IMG/VR virus record: IMGVR_UViG_3300032177_000052
Span: 1 to 30,471 of that record
Length of the DNA stretch: 30,471 nucleotides
Strand: one strand, 5' to 3'
Origin: a virus
Positions 15,401 through 22,886 of the stretch are shown here, in pieces; within the stretch, counting starts at the first letter, position 1, and the number at the start of each line of letters is the position of its first letter. Both the position numbers and the translations under genes were made by a program. The notes under the pieces are model-generated. The model searched no databases, was not told where the DNA came from, and saw only the letters and a program-made list of their open reading frames with translations.

Positions 15401-17187
15401 TCCGAGCCATCCCTAAGATCGTCATCGCCCTGGTGCAAGGCATCGCTCGCGGACTGGCGACCATCTTCAAAAAGATGTTCGGAGGTGGCGGCGGGATCAA
15501 GCTGCCCAAGATCGAGATCGACACCAAGCAGATCGCCTCCGGCATCAAGGCGCTCGGTCGCCGGCTCAGCGGCGAGGCGTCGAAGCTGTTCGCCGTCACG
15601 GACCTGGGCTCGCAGGGCAAGGCGGCAGCCGACAAGGCCGGTGCCCTGGCCGAGGCCATCAAGAACGGGATGGAGGCCGCTGGCGAAAAGGCCAAGAACG
15701 TCTGGGCCAAGATCCTCCAGGCGCTCAAGGACGCGTGGATGTGGGTCTACAAGACGTTCATCCAACCGCTGGTCGACAACCTCATGATGGTCTGGAAGTT
15801 CGTCTACGACACGGTCGTGAAGCCGCTGGTCGAAGGGTTGAGGGCCGTCTGGACCTTCATCAATGAGTCGGTCATCAAGCCGATGCTCTCGCTCCTTCAG
15901 ACGACGTGGACGGCGATGGTGTCCTACCTCAGCTCCGTCTGGAACGGACTGATGGGTGTCCTGAAAGCATCCTTCGGCGCCGTCGTCGGCGTCCTCAGCG
16001 CCGCGTGGAACGGGATCGTCGCCGTCTTCAAGTCGGTGTGGGACGGAGTGCAGACCATCTGGTCGACCATGATGGACCTGTTCCACGGCAAGATCAGCTT
16101 CCTAGACGCGATCGGTAAAATCTGGGGCACCATGTTCGACACGGCGAAGGTCGCGCTCAACGCGGTCGCCGACACCTTCAAGAAATACTTCGACGGGTTG
16201 AAGGACATCTTCGACGCGGCGGTCAAGGGGTTCAAGGACACCTTCGACTCGCTGAAGGACGGAGCCGCCAAGATCGGCACCTCCATCTGGGACGCGCTCA
16301 AGAAGGGCTTCGACGGTGCGACCAAGATGTTCACCTCCATCGGCACGTCCATCTGGGACTCGCTGAAGGATGGCCTCAGCGGCATCGGCACGATCTTCAA
16401 GGACGCCCTCGACAAGATCAACCCGGCCAACATCTTGGCCAAGGCGTTCAAGATAGACATGGGCGGCAAGGGCACGGTCGAGAACGCCCTCGGCATCGAC
16501 ATACCGTTCACCTCGTTCGCTGGCGGCGGCATGGTCCCAGGCCAGGCGATGGTGCCCGGCAACTCCCTTCTCAACGACCGCGTGGTGGCGCTCCTGTCGC
16601 CGGGCGAGGCCGTGATCCCACGCGAGCTGATGGGCAACCCGGCGATCAAGAACCTGATCGACCTCATCTTGTCCGGCTCGCTGAAGCCGCCACGGTATGC
16701 CTACGGTGTGAACGACCTGAAGAAGGACGCGAAGAAGAAGGGCGGCCAGCTCTCGGACGCGGCCAAGGCGTCCGGTCTGGAAGACGCCCTCGCCGGACTC
16801 GACCCTCAGGCCATGTGGAAGAAGGCCAAGGAAGAAGCGATGAAGGTCGTGATGCGTTCCTTCGCAGCCAACAAGTTCCACGGCGGCGGACTCGTGCCTC
16901 GGTACGGCTTCGGTGGCGAGGTCCCGGCCATGCTCCAGCCTGGCGAGTTCGTGATGAACCGCGGTGCGGTCAGCTCCCTCGGGGCGCAGGCCATGCACTC
17001 GATGAACTCCGGTCGGACGGCGGCACCTGGCGCCACCAACATCGACCTGCGGATAGACATCAAGACCACTGAGCCGATCGACGACTCGTTCTTCAGGAAC
17101 CGCCTGATGCCCAAGATCAAAGACGAGCTGAAGCGTGCCTCCCTCGACGGCGCCTTCATCGTGTCGGCTGCCGGGGTGAGAACGTAA
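12460..17187 (+). CDS. Tail tape measure protein
   Basis: The largest gene (1575 residues). It starts at GTG 12460 with AAGGGAG upstream, overlapping the chaperone frame. The N-terminal third is coiled-coil-like (SNKAVEKTAHAV, LADEMEANANVADEATL). Hydrophobic segments lie at ~315-440 and a charged coiled coil at ~500-700. Residues ~824-951 are about twelve 11-residue units of (L/I)PK(I/L)-type. Residues ~1095-1290 have Trp-spaced repeats (VWNGLMGVLKASFG, SVWDGVQTIWSTM). The C-terminus has two GGG(M/L)VP...PGE modules (LLSPGEAVIPREL and MLQPGEFVMNRG), a common tape measure ending. By the usual ~1.5 angstrom per residue, the tail would be near 235 nm. No lytic transglycosylase or peptidase motif was recognised. 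Confidence 0.92.
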   Translation: MAVTSDQLLVNVAVNTETAAVNLEKLVKGFDELNATLAKSNKAVEKTAHAVTDSGAEILKMAGIVELAKEAWHVLQEAIELVKEPIQESLKAFEEYQNEIEKLSRAVKLSGGDVEKSVEQFKQLADEMEANANVADEATLKMAAFGKSINLSDAMVTKMIKTAADLAAVTGDDVNSSFQQLTASLKGSAKSLAILDPALSNLTAEQFKAGKGIDQLSVKYAGFAAEAAKSYGGTLTKVHLLTGQIFKEIGEVFFTAFDLKGRSIIDKEMAEQVLAFVMKVKPMLMDMAQSVQDAIHTVRKAFKDVDWGSIATSVGILTASLIAFKVAALGLQLSSAISAIGGLTSAIQAMGGLSGIMGQISMFFKGSALLQGAKALALASAQYLAIALAIAAVGVSIDIVVRNFKHLEDLAVVIGLSFRILFQSVLRGFSGIVLVIMTGLESVLESVAGTFLDVGGVAEKALGGIRKEMVKTSDGMDKINKDLLADADAVKETGKGIDLGLLGEGMKFIKNMTGGVADKMKETKEGADKTGKSVKEIAEATKEWKKAVEELSKFMEDMRKNAAMAGATELQQIHAKADADRVALGLLVQKIALNGKLTDAVKEQIAASAELITLAERNATEQKRLDILKDITSQVQSLGMQYATLFVSERKRLEMETQMAQDAIDLKIKELSRDADTNKEAILALGAQKDIIQAIADEKRKAADIDMNDVKESFQKIKSPFDVDAMAAALGDTFDYAAKEFDAVTESFEKGLSGEFASMKDTFTSVEGFAQSFGALMATAIDALQGGPVGAIADVGDMIASLPDELMKVFSHLDTVVDKFMSAFPQAVQTVLAAIPKIVTKFVDALPKIIQSIVDALPKLADAMAAAIPKMIRALVNAMPKLIGAIIDAISKLIDALPEVFDAIFDGLPKIIETIFAKVPQIFISIFKAIPKIFASLMDNLPDIVLAFVQGIIQAMGDIVGGFVDEFIMGGGLEKMVGALLRAIPKIVIALVQGIARGLATIFKKMFGGGGGIKLPKIEIDTKQIASGIKALGRRLSGEASKLFAVTDLGSQGKAAADKAGALAEAIKNGMEAAGEKAKNVWAKILQALKDAWMWVYKTFIQPLVDNLMMVWKFVYDTVVKPLVEGLRAVWTFINESVIKPMLSLLQTTWTAMVSYLSSVWNGLMGVLKASFGAVVGVLSAAWNGIVAVFKSVWDGVQTIWSTMMDLFHGKISFLDAIGKIWGTMFDTAKVALNAVADTFKKYFDGLKDIFDAAVKGFKDTFDSLKDGAAKIGTSIWDALKKGFDGATKMFTSIGTSIWDSLKDGLSGIGTIFKDALDKINPANILAKAFKIDMGGKGTVENALGIDIPFTSFAGGGMVPGQAMVPGNSLLNDRVVALLSPGEAVIPRELMGNPAIKNLIDLILSGSLKPPRYAYGVNDLKKDAKKKGGQLSDAAKASGLEDALAGLDPQAMWKKAKEEAMKVVMRSFAANKFHGGGLVPRYGFGGEVPAMLQPGEFVMNRGAVSSLGAQAMHSMNSGRTAAPGATNIDLRIDIKTTEPIDDSFFRNRLMPKIKDELKRASLDGAFIVSAAGVRT
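14929..15312 (+). repeat. 33-base-period coding repeats (11-residue units) in the tape measure gene
   Basis: About twelve tandem units encode the pattern (L/I/V/F)P(K/Q/E/D)(I/L/V/M)xxx(I/F/L)(V/I/F)xx. Examples are IPKIVTKFVDA, LPKIIQSIVDA, IPKMIRALVNA, LPKIIETIFAK and IPKIFASLMDN. One unit is shortened to 7 residues (ISKLIDA). The Pro at the second position and hydrophobic spacing suggest a regular amphipathic helical array. Confidence 0.8.
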
Positions 17188-18734
17188 TGACCAACCCATC
17201 CTTCCTCGGCTACCTGACCGACCCCTACCTGACCGACGCCTACAACGGTGACACGGGCTTGTACTCGTGGGGTATGGACGTCAACCGGATCATCACGGGC
17301 GCCAAGGCCGTCGGCTCGGATGTGAACCGCCAGATCGTCGCTTACCCCACGCCCCGAGGCGCTGAGGTCCGTCGCCAGATCGTCGACCACCTGAAGGTCG
17401 TCGGCGCCGAGGTCAACCGGGTCACGACCAGGACCGACCCTGTGGGTGGCGAGGTTCAACGCCAGATCGTCGACCACCTGAAGCCGGTCGGAAGTGAGGT
17501 CCAGCTCAAGCTCGCAGGAGCGAAGGTCCGAGGGGCCGAGGTCGCCAGGTTCGTCCACGACCTGCCCGGCTCCCGTGGCGCCGAAGTTAACAGGGCGATC
17601 CTCAGTGCGCCCAGCTCCCACGGGATGGAGCTACGCCTGGACCACTCCCTCGCCTCCTGGCTGTGCGACGAGATGGGCTACCTCGAAGGTGACTACCTGT
17701 CGGGGCCATACCTCGGCGAAGGCATTTGCGCCCAGCAAGCGCACCAGGCGAAGCGCATCCTGTTCAAGAACTCCCCCCGAGGGATGGAGGTCGACCGGAC
17801 CATACAGGGCTCCAAAGCTCGAGCGATGGAGATCTTGCTCAGGATCGCCAACAGGCCCCACCAGGTCGGCAGCGAAGTCGACCGCCTGCACGCGACCAAC
17901 ATCGGGATGCAGACGAGGCTCGTCCTCTACAACACGAAGCTCCTTCGGATCATGATGGACTTCCCGTCGCGGGGCACGACAGGCTCGAACTGGACGGCCA
18001 GCTCGACGGCAGCCGGGGACTTCTCGGTCAACAACCTCAACACGGACATCGTAGAGCAGCGGTGGGAGTCGGCAGCCGCCGACACGTCGGTCGTCCTGTC
18101 GTGCGACACCCAGGTCGCGCAGGGCGTGCCCATCGACACGGTGGCGATCCTCAACCACAACCTCACCTCGTCGGCGACCATCACGGCAGAGGGCTCGACC
18201 AGCTCGATCTTCTCGACCATCCAAGAGACCTTCAACATCGAGGTCACGCCGACCAACGCCTACTACATCGCGCCCACGTTCCCCACACTCCAGTCGCGCT
18301 ACTGGCGGTTCTTCGTCAACGACCCGACCAACCCAGACGCGCAGCTCAAGATCGGAACGATCATCTTCGGCACCACGATCGTCTTCCAGACGCGTGACCA
18401 TACGGACAACGTGACGCGCAAGAACAAGCACTTCTCCGACAAGGTTCCGACCGAAGGCTTCACCAACGTCTCCAACGACCGAGCCCTCAAGCGGGCCGTG
18501 TCGCTGGAGTTCCGGTCGATGCCCTACGACCGCGGCAACTTCAGGAACATCGTCTCGGTGTTCACGACGGCGCGGACAAGCCTCAAGTGCCTGTGGATTC
18601 CTGATCCTCAGGACCCGACACGGTTCGCCGTCTTCGGCAAGCTAGTCCAGATCCCCGACGAGTCGCACAGGAACATGGGACCGGGAGCGGCCGACGTGGT
18701 GGACCTATCGCTTGAGGTGGACGAAAGCCTGTGA
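17187..18734 (+). CDS. Distal tail / minor tail protein with N-terminal GxEVxR repeats
   Basis: A 515-residue protein, coupled to the tape measure gene (TAATG). Residues ~30-240 contain roughly eleven tandem 14-15-residue units with a G(A/S/M)(E/D)V(N/R/Q)R head, for example GSDVNRQIVAYPTPR and GAEVNRAILSAPSSH. They are split by an interruption holding GYLEGDYLSGPYL, which echoes GYLTDPYLTDAY at the very start. The C-terminal ~270 residues fit a distal-tail type protein: IDTVAILNHNL, then SRYWRFFVNDPTNPDAQLKI and a closing FGKLVQI...VDLSLEVDE. The 'YWR-----P-NPD---IG----G' line is common in minor tail proteins with a jelly-roll. The place after the tape measure gene supports a role at the tail tip. 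Confidence 0.72.
   Translation: MTNPSFLGYLTDPYLTDAYNGDTGLYSWGMDVNRIITGAKAVGSDVNRQIVAYPTPRGAEVRRQIVDHLKVVGAEVNRVTTRTDPVGGEVQRQIVDHLKPVGSEVQLKLAGAKVRGAEVARFVHDLPGSRGAEVNRAILSAPSSHGMELRLDHSLASWLCDEMGYLEGDYLSGPYLGEGICAQQAHQAKRILFKNSPRGMEVDRTIQGSKARAMEILLRIANRPHQVGSEVDRLHATNIGMQTRLVLYNTKLLRIMMDFPSRGTTGSNWTASSTAAGDFSVNNLNTDIVEQRWESAAADTSVVLSCDTQVAQGVPIDTVAILNHNLTSSATITAEGSTSSIFSTIQETFNIEVTPTNAYYIAPTFPTLQSRYWRFFVNDPTNPDAQLKIGTIIFGTTIVFQTRDHTDNVTRKNKHFSDKVPTEGFTNVSNDRALKRAVSLEFRSMPYDRGNFRNIVSVFTTARTSLKCLWIPDPQDPTRFAVFGKLVQIPDESHRNMGPGAADVVDLSLEVDESL
17373..17483 (+). repeat. Exact 24-base direct repeats within the GxEVxR repeat region
   Basis: Bases 17373-17396 and 17460-17483 are identical over 24 bases and lie 87 bases apart, exactly two protein repeat units (14 + 15 residues). 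They encode RQIVDHLK in both copies. This level of DNA identity suggests recent unit duplication or gene conversion inside the repeat array. Confidence 0.85.
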
Positions 18735-20680
18735 GCAGTAAAGACCGAAGAGCGTACCTAACGGCCACGGTCCTCGACCAGGCGCTTCTGGACTTTTGCC
18801 AGGACAACCTGGAGTGCCGCCTGGAGATGATATGCGAGATTCAGACGCCGGGCGGCGGGTGGATCTACGCGAGCGATCGGAACAAGTACGTCGGCGGTGT
18901 CTTCTACGAGGCGCTGCTGGTGTTCCCGGTCATCGGTAGGACCGTGGGGGAATGGCTTGCGCCGACCTTGCAGTTCTCCACCTTGAACCTTGAGCTGTCG
19001 AACGTCGATGGTCGGTTCAACCACTTCATGCCTGGAGGTGCCGACTTCGGCAACTGGATAGGCAAGGACGTTGTGGTCAAGCTCGGCATCGCCGAACAGT
19101 CATCGACCTACACGACCGTCTTCAAAGGCAAGGTCACAGACATCGGCGGGTTCAAGCGCAGCGTAAAGTCTGCCACCATCATCGCCCGCGACAACTACGA
19201 CCTGGCCAACCGGTCGTTCCCGATCGCCGCGCTACTGGAATCGGACTACCCGAAGATCGAACCGAAGATGATCGGCAAGCTGTTCCCGGTCGTCTACGGG
19301 GACTTCACCGTGGGGACTGAGCCAGCTCCGGCCTCCGTCCCTGCCTTGATCGTCAACGGAAACGACCCGAGGGTGACCTTCAAGGAGAAGAACGTCCTGG
19401 CCTTCTCCGGCCCCGCCACGCCCGCCGTCGTCACCTGCACCGACCACGACTTCGACCTGGACGACCCGATCCAGTTCAGCACCTCCGGCTCTCTACCGGC
19501 GCCGTTCGCCCCCGCCGTGACCTACTACGCGAAGCCGACGACACAGGATGCGTTCCAGGTCGCCGCGACTCCTGGCGGTGCAGCCATCAACAGCAGCGGC
19601 GCCGGTAGCGGCGAGCACAAAGTCATCATCGACCCCGCAGCGAGCAAGAGACCAGTCAAGGCCGTTGTCGCTGGCCACGACTTGACCTTCTTCGGCGACA
19701 CCTACCTGAAGCGTGGAGACGAGTACTTCCTCGTCTCGGCCGGTCTAACTATCGGCACGGGCAACCGGTCCTTCACCTTGGCGCAAGGCGGGACGTGGGT
19801 CAGTGGCGGCCCGTACCTGTTCGACTCCGCCGACGAGTTCTTCGTGAAGGTCAAAGGCAAAGACCTCGGGGCCTACGACGACAACCTCGTGGCTCAGGCG
19901 CGAGACATCCTGACCACCTACGGCGACGTTTCCAGCGGGGACTTCCACGCCAACTGGGACACCTACCGCGACAAGTCGAGCCCGGCCGAGAGCGCGATCT
20001 CCACCTTCAAGAGTCGCGTCTGGATCGGCGAGCAGCAGCAGGCCCTGACCTACGCCCTGTCGATGCTTGAGCAGGTACGGCTTGAGGCGTTCATCGACCG
20101 CTCGCTGAAGGTCAAGATCAACTCGTTGCACTTCGAGGACTGGAACCCGGCGCCGTCGCACGTCGTCCGCAACTGGGACGTGGTCCGAGACTCCTTCGGC
20201 ACGGCCATCGACGACCAGAACAACTTCAACGCGGCGCAGGGAAACTTCAATTACCTGCCAGACGTGAACGTCAACGCCTACGCCACGGCGATCTACAAGA
20301 ACACTGCGGCTGTCACGCAGGTCGGAAAGAGGATCGCCAAGCTGCTCGTCTTCCCCAACCTCTACGTCGAAGCCACCGCCGCTCTCCAGGTGCAAGAAAT
20401 CCTGAAGCTCGCATCCGCATCCATCGAGACGATCGTGACGGCACTCACCTGGCGCGCCCTGCTGGTCGATATCGGCGACTTCGTCAGCCTGCGCGTCTCG
20501 ATCGGCTCTACAATATTCGACAGTGTTCCTGCCATGGTAAGGGACGTCGGCTACGACCCGAGCGGGTTGAAGGTCGTAGTCAAGCTGTGGAGCATGGCCA
20601 TGGCTCCCTTTCCCGGCTATGTCCCCGGTTACTCTGGTACAGTGGGGGGATATTCGGCTACCATAGTTGAAGAGACTTGA
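18731..20680 (+). CDS. Tail hub / baseplate-type minor tail protein
   Basis: A 649-residue protein with GTG start overlapping the previous stop (GTGA). Residues ~15-165 read as the first hub domain: MICEIQTPGGGWIYASDR, LNLELSNVDGRFNHFMPGG, VVVKLGIAEQ, VFKGKVTDIGG. The 'L-LSN-DGRF' and 'F-G-V-DI' lines are typical of siphoviral hub proteins built on beta-barrel domains. Residues ~215-300 look like an inserted beta domain (DLDDPIQFSTSG...VTYYAKPTTQDAFQVA), a module often found in phage tail proteins. The C-terminus (VGDFVSLRV-like segment IGDFVSLRVSIGS and MVRDVGYDPSGLKVVVKLWS) is also usual for hubs. It would close the tail tube and carry the fibres. Confidence 0.78.
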   Translation: MSSKDRRAYLTATVLDQALLDFCQDNLECRLEMICEIQTPGGGWIYASDRNKYVGGVFYEALLVFPVIGRTVGEWLAPTLQFSTLNLELSNVDGRFNHFMPGGADFGNWIGKDVVVKLGIAEQSSTYTTVFKGKVTDIGGFKRSVKSATIIARDNYDLANRSFPIAALLESDYPKIEPKMIGKLFPVVYGDFTVGTEPAPASVPALIVNGNDPRVTFKEKNVLAFSGPATPAVVTCTDHDFDLDDPIQFSTSGSLPAPFAPAVTYYAKPTTQDAFQVAATPGGAAINSSGAGSGEHKVIIDPAASKRPVKAVVAGHDLTFFGDTYLKRGDEYFLVSAGLTIGTGNRSFTLAQGGTWVSGGPYLFDSADEFFVKVKGKDLGAYDDNLVAQARDILTTYGDVSSGDFHANWDTYRDKSSPAESAISTFKSRVWIGEQQQALTYALSMLEQVRLEAFIDRSLKVKINSLHFEDWNPAPSHVVRNWDVVRDSFGTAIDDQNNFNAAQGNFNYLPDVNVNAYATAIYKNTAAVTQVGKRIAKLLVFPNLYVEATAALQVQEILKLASASIETIVTALTWRALLVDIGDFVSLRVSIGSTIFDSVPAMVRDVGYDPSGLKVVVKLWSMAMAPFPGYVPGYSGTVGGYSATIVEET

Positions 20681-20711
20681 CAAGACTAAGAGACGAGAAC
20701 TCATCTGAGTT
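20677..20711 (+). promoter_or_regulatory. Possible promoter element and palindrome before the tail-tip gene
   Basis: A perfect TTGACA lies at 20677-20682. A near -10 element is poor (ACTCAT at 16 bases, 3 of 6). Bases 20698-20711 form the palindrome AACTCA-TC-TGAGTT, which would overlap the -10 position and could be an operator. The 54-base gap between hub and next gene is one of few in this region. Confidence 0.22.
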
Positions 20712-20734
20712 AGCCCTTTCATACGAGGTGAGAA

Positions 20735-21448
20735 ATGACAGTTCTTTTGACCGTCGCCGCGACGTGGAACGGGGCGAACTTCGCTGACGCTCTCAACGGC
20801 GGCGGCACCGGTATCGACTTGGGCTCAGTAATCAACGGGCAGTACGCCCCGGTGGTCTCGCAACCAGGCAACACCGGAGCCAAGGACGTCTTCATCTTCC
20901 ACGATGCGACGGTGGACCCCATCACCGACGTCAAGACGTACCTTCAGCAGTACGGCGTGGGCACCGGCTTCACCTACGGTGGCGCGAACTCGGCGGCAGC
21001 CGACTTCACGAAGATCCTCAACATGGGGAACACCGACACCATGGGGGGCGCTGTCGCCAACAACTCGGACGGGCTCGGCAACGGCTTGCACGTCGAGATG
21101 GATTGGGACGTGTCGACCGCGAACCAGTTCCTGGGCTCACGGGTCGGGACCTTCTGCCGGATCTACGGAGACAACGGCGGCGCCACCTCGGGCGAAGGCC
21201 GCAACCTGGCGACGGCCATCGACCTGAAGCTGGACGCGATGTCCAACTCTCAGAACACGGGCACGGAGATCGCGCCCACGGCGGCGGTCACCGGTTCGAT
21301 CGGTCGCAAGTACAGCATCAACGCGGCGTCCGCGGCGCTGCTCGGCGACCTGGGACACACCAAGATGCGCTTCTACCTGAGGACCGACGAGGTGGACGGC
21401 GGCATCCTCCAATGGGAATGGGTCATCGCCTACTCCTTCACGGCCTGA
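20735..21448 (+). CDS. Tail-tip associated protein, unknown
   Basis: A 237-residue protein with GAGGTG upstream of its ATG. I do not recognise a family. It is Gly/Asn/Ala-rich with DVFIFHDATVDPITDVKTYL, FTYGGANSAAADFTKILNMG, and a C-terminal KMRFYLRTDEVDGGILQWEW strand region. The 'D-T-DPITDVK-Y-' and 'YGGA-SA--DF--IL-MG' segments suggest a folded domain of a virion protein rather than an enzyme. It lies between hub and fibre genes, so a tail-tip role is likely. Confidence 0.6.
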   Translation: MTVLLTVAATWNGANFADALNGGGTGIDLGSVINGQYAPVVSQPGNTGAKDVFIFHDATVDPITDVKTYLQQYGVGTGFTYGGANSAAADFTKILNMGNTDTMGGAVANNSDGLGNGLHVEMDWDVSTANQFLGSRVGTFCRIYGDNGGATSGEGRNLATAIDLKLDAMSNSQNTGTEIAPTAAVTGSIGRKYSINAASAALLGDLGHTKMRFYLRTDEVDGGILQWEWVIAYSFTA

Positions 21449-21454
21449 GGTCGC

Positions 21455-21871
21455 ATGTTCCCGCCAAATCCACAGACGAAGAAGTACGACCTCCGGTGGC
21501 GGTTTGATTACGCCAACCGGCTGCCGGCTTACGGGAAGTGGTCCAGTCCTGGCAACAGCCCCGAACTCCAAGCGTGGCGCCAGAACAGGGAGGGCTTGGT
21601 CCGTGCGTCCGTCGAGGGCCAGGACGTTGCGACTCAAGTTATCAAGACGTTAGCCGAGTGTGACGGGTGGGACTTCGTCAACTTCCAGTGGATGGCTGTG
21701 GCGATGTCTCCGGCCAGCTTGGTCGGAGTGGCCCAGCCGGTTCATGCCCTGGTCGGTCTGAAAGTCGTCACCCGCGAGGTCGAGCTCTCCGTCCACGCCA
21801 ACGGCGAAGTCGAGAGACGCGTGAGGCCCGAAGCCGAAAAGAAAATGAACTTTGCGACCTTTGGGAGATAG
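21455..21871 (+). CDS. Small protein in the fibre cluster, unknown
   Basis: A 138-residue protein. N-terminal YDLRWRFDYANRLPAYGKWS is followed by helical ELQAWRQNREGLVRASVEG. The C-terminal end contains VKVVTREVELSVHANGEVER-like sequence (KVVTREVELSVHANGEVER). It starts 6 bases after the previous stop and ends 3 bases before the next start, so it belongs to one operon. No signal peptide or metal site is visible. I can give no function beyond a probable tail role. Confidence 0.58.
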   Translation: MFPPNPQTKKYDLRWRFDYANRLPAYGKWSSPGNSPELQAWRQNREGLVRASVEGQDVATQVIKTLAECDGWDFVNFQWMAVAMSPASLVGVAQPVHALVGLKVVTREVELSVHANGEVERRVRPEAEKKMNFATFGR

Positions 21872-21874
21872 AGC

Positions 21875-22870
21875 ATGACCACCACAGACGTCTCGCGCCT
21901 GATCCTCGCGCACCCCGACCTAGGCACACTGGGCGGCGCCGGACTGCACGCACAGATCCTGGCCATCTACAAGAAGATCGGCGACAACCTGTCGTCTCGA
22001 ATCCTGGTCAACCTCAACGTCCTCAACGCGGCAACGGCCACCTTCGAGCACGACTTCAGGGCGCCGTTCGGCGAGCTGAGGTGGGACCTGTACCTCGCAG
22101 CCAGTACCGACCCCTACGACCTGACGCGGATCTCGTCCTCGTCATCACCCGCGCTGTCTGCCTTCACCGTGTCGGCGACTGCCGGCTTCACGACGACGAA
22201 GATCGACGTACTGAACAGTTCGGGCGCGACTCGCAACCTGGTGCTCGTCGTCCACATGGACCCGTTGAAGCTGGCCGAGGGAGACGTTCAGGACGTGGAC
22301 GTGACGACGGTCGCTCCGACCGACGGCCAGACGATGACCTACGACACGGCTTCGGGCAAGTGGAAGCCGGTGTCCGTCGCCAGGTTCAACAAGATCGTGG
22401 ACCCGTCCGCGACTGCCGGTGGCTACGTCTACACGACGTTGGAGGCAGCCATCGCGGCGGCCTCGGCGGGCGACCTCATCCTGGTCAAAGGGACCGAGAC
22501 TGTCACGACGGCGATCACCCAGAACATCGCCGACCTGACCATCGAGTGGAAGCAAGGAGCCAAGACGGTCGCAGGCGGGTCGATCACCTCGATCCTCAAC
22601 GTGACGGGCGCCAGGTGCCGGCTGATCGCCCCGTACTTCCGAGTCGACAACACGACCGTCACCTACCCGCTCAAGGTGGCGGCGGCAGACTGCCGGGTCA
22701 CGGACGGGATCGTGGAGACGAACGCTGCGGTCACAGTCACGGCTGCGATCCAGATCAACGCAGGGGGTACTCGGGCCTTTGCAAACCTGGGAATCCTGAA
22801 CACGACCGGGACCGTCACGAATGACTTCGAGGACAACGTCGGCACGCTGCGCGGCAGTTTCGGCCGCTAA
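21875..22870 (+). CDS. Putative tail fibre protein with beta-helix-like C-terminus
   Basis: A 331-residue protein. Residues ~1-50 are helical (SRLILAHPDLGTLGGAGLHA). A middle beta domain (residues ~60-165) is followed by DGQTMTYDTASGKWKPVSVA, a linker phrase seen in many phage fibres. From ~185 the sequence YTTLEAAIAAASAGDLILV, then LTIEWKQGAKTV and repeated short strands (SILNVTGARCRLIAP, ADCRVTDGIVE) reads like a pectin-lyase-type beta-helix. Such fibres bind or digest surface glycans. No catalytic residues can be assigned by eye. Confidence 0.65.
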   Translation: MTTTDVSRLILAHPDLGTLGGAGLHAQILAIYKKIGDNLSSRILVNLNVLNAATATFEHDFRAPFGELRWDLYLAASTDPYDLTRISSSSSPALSAFTVSATAGFTTTKIDVLNSSGATRNLVLVVHMDPLKLAEGDVQDVDVTTVAPTDGQTMTYDTASGKWKPVSVARFNKIVDPSATAGGYVYTTLEAAIAAASAGDLILVKGTETVTTAITQNIADLTIEWKQGAKTVAGGSITSILNVTGARCRLIAPYFRVDNTTVTYPLKVAAADCRVTDGIVETNAAVTVTAAIQINAGGTRAFANLGILNTTGTVTNDFEDNVGTLRGSFGR

Positions 22871-22886
22871 CTTTAGGAGACCGGAC

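Noticed and set aside
22821-22886. Earlier in-frame ATG for the large fibre gene
   Set aside because: It lies inside the previous gene, lacks a good ribosome site and would hide the signal peptide; ATG 22887 has AGGAG at proper distance.
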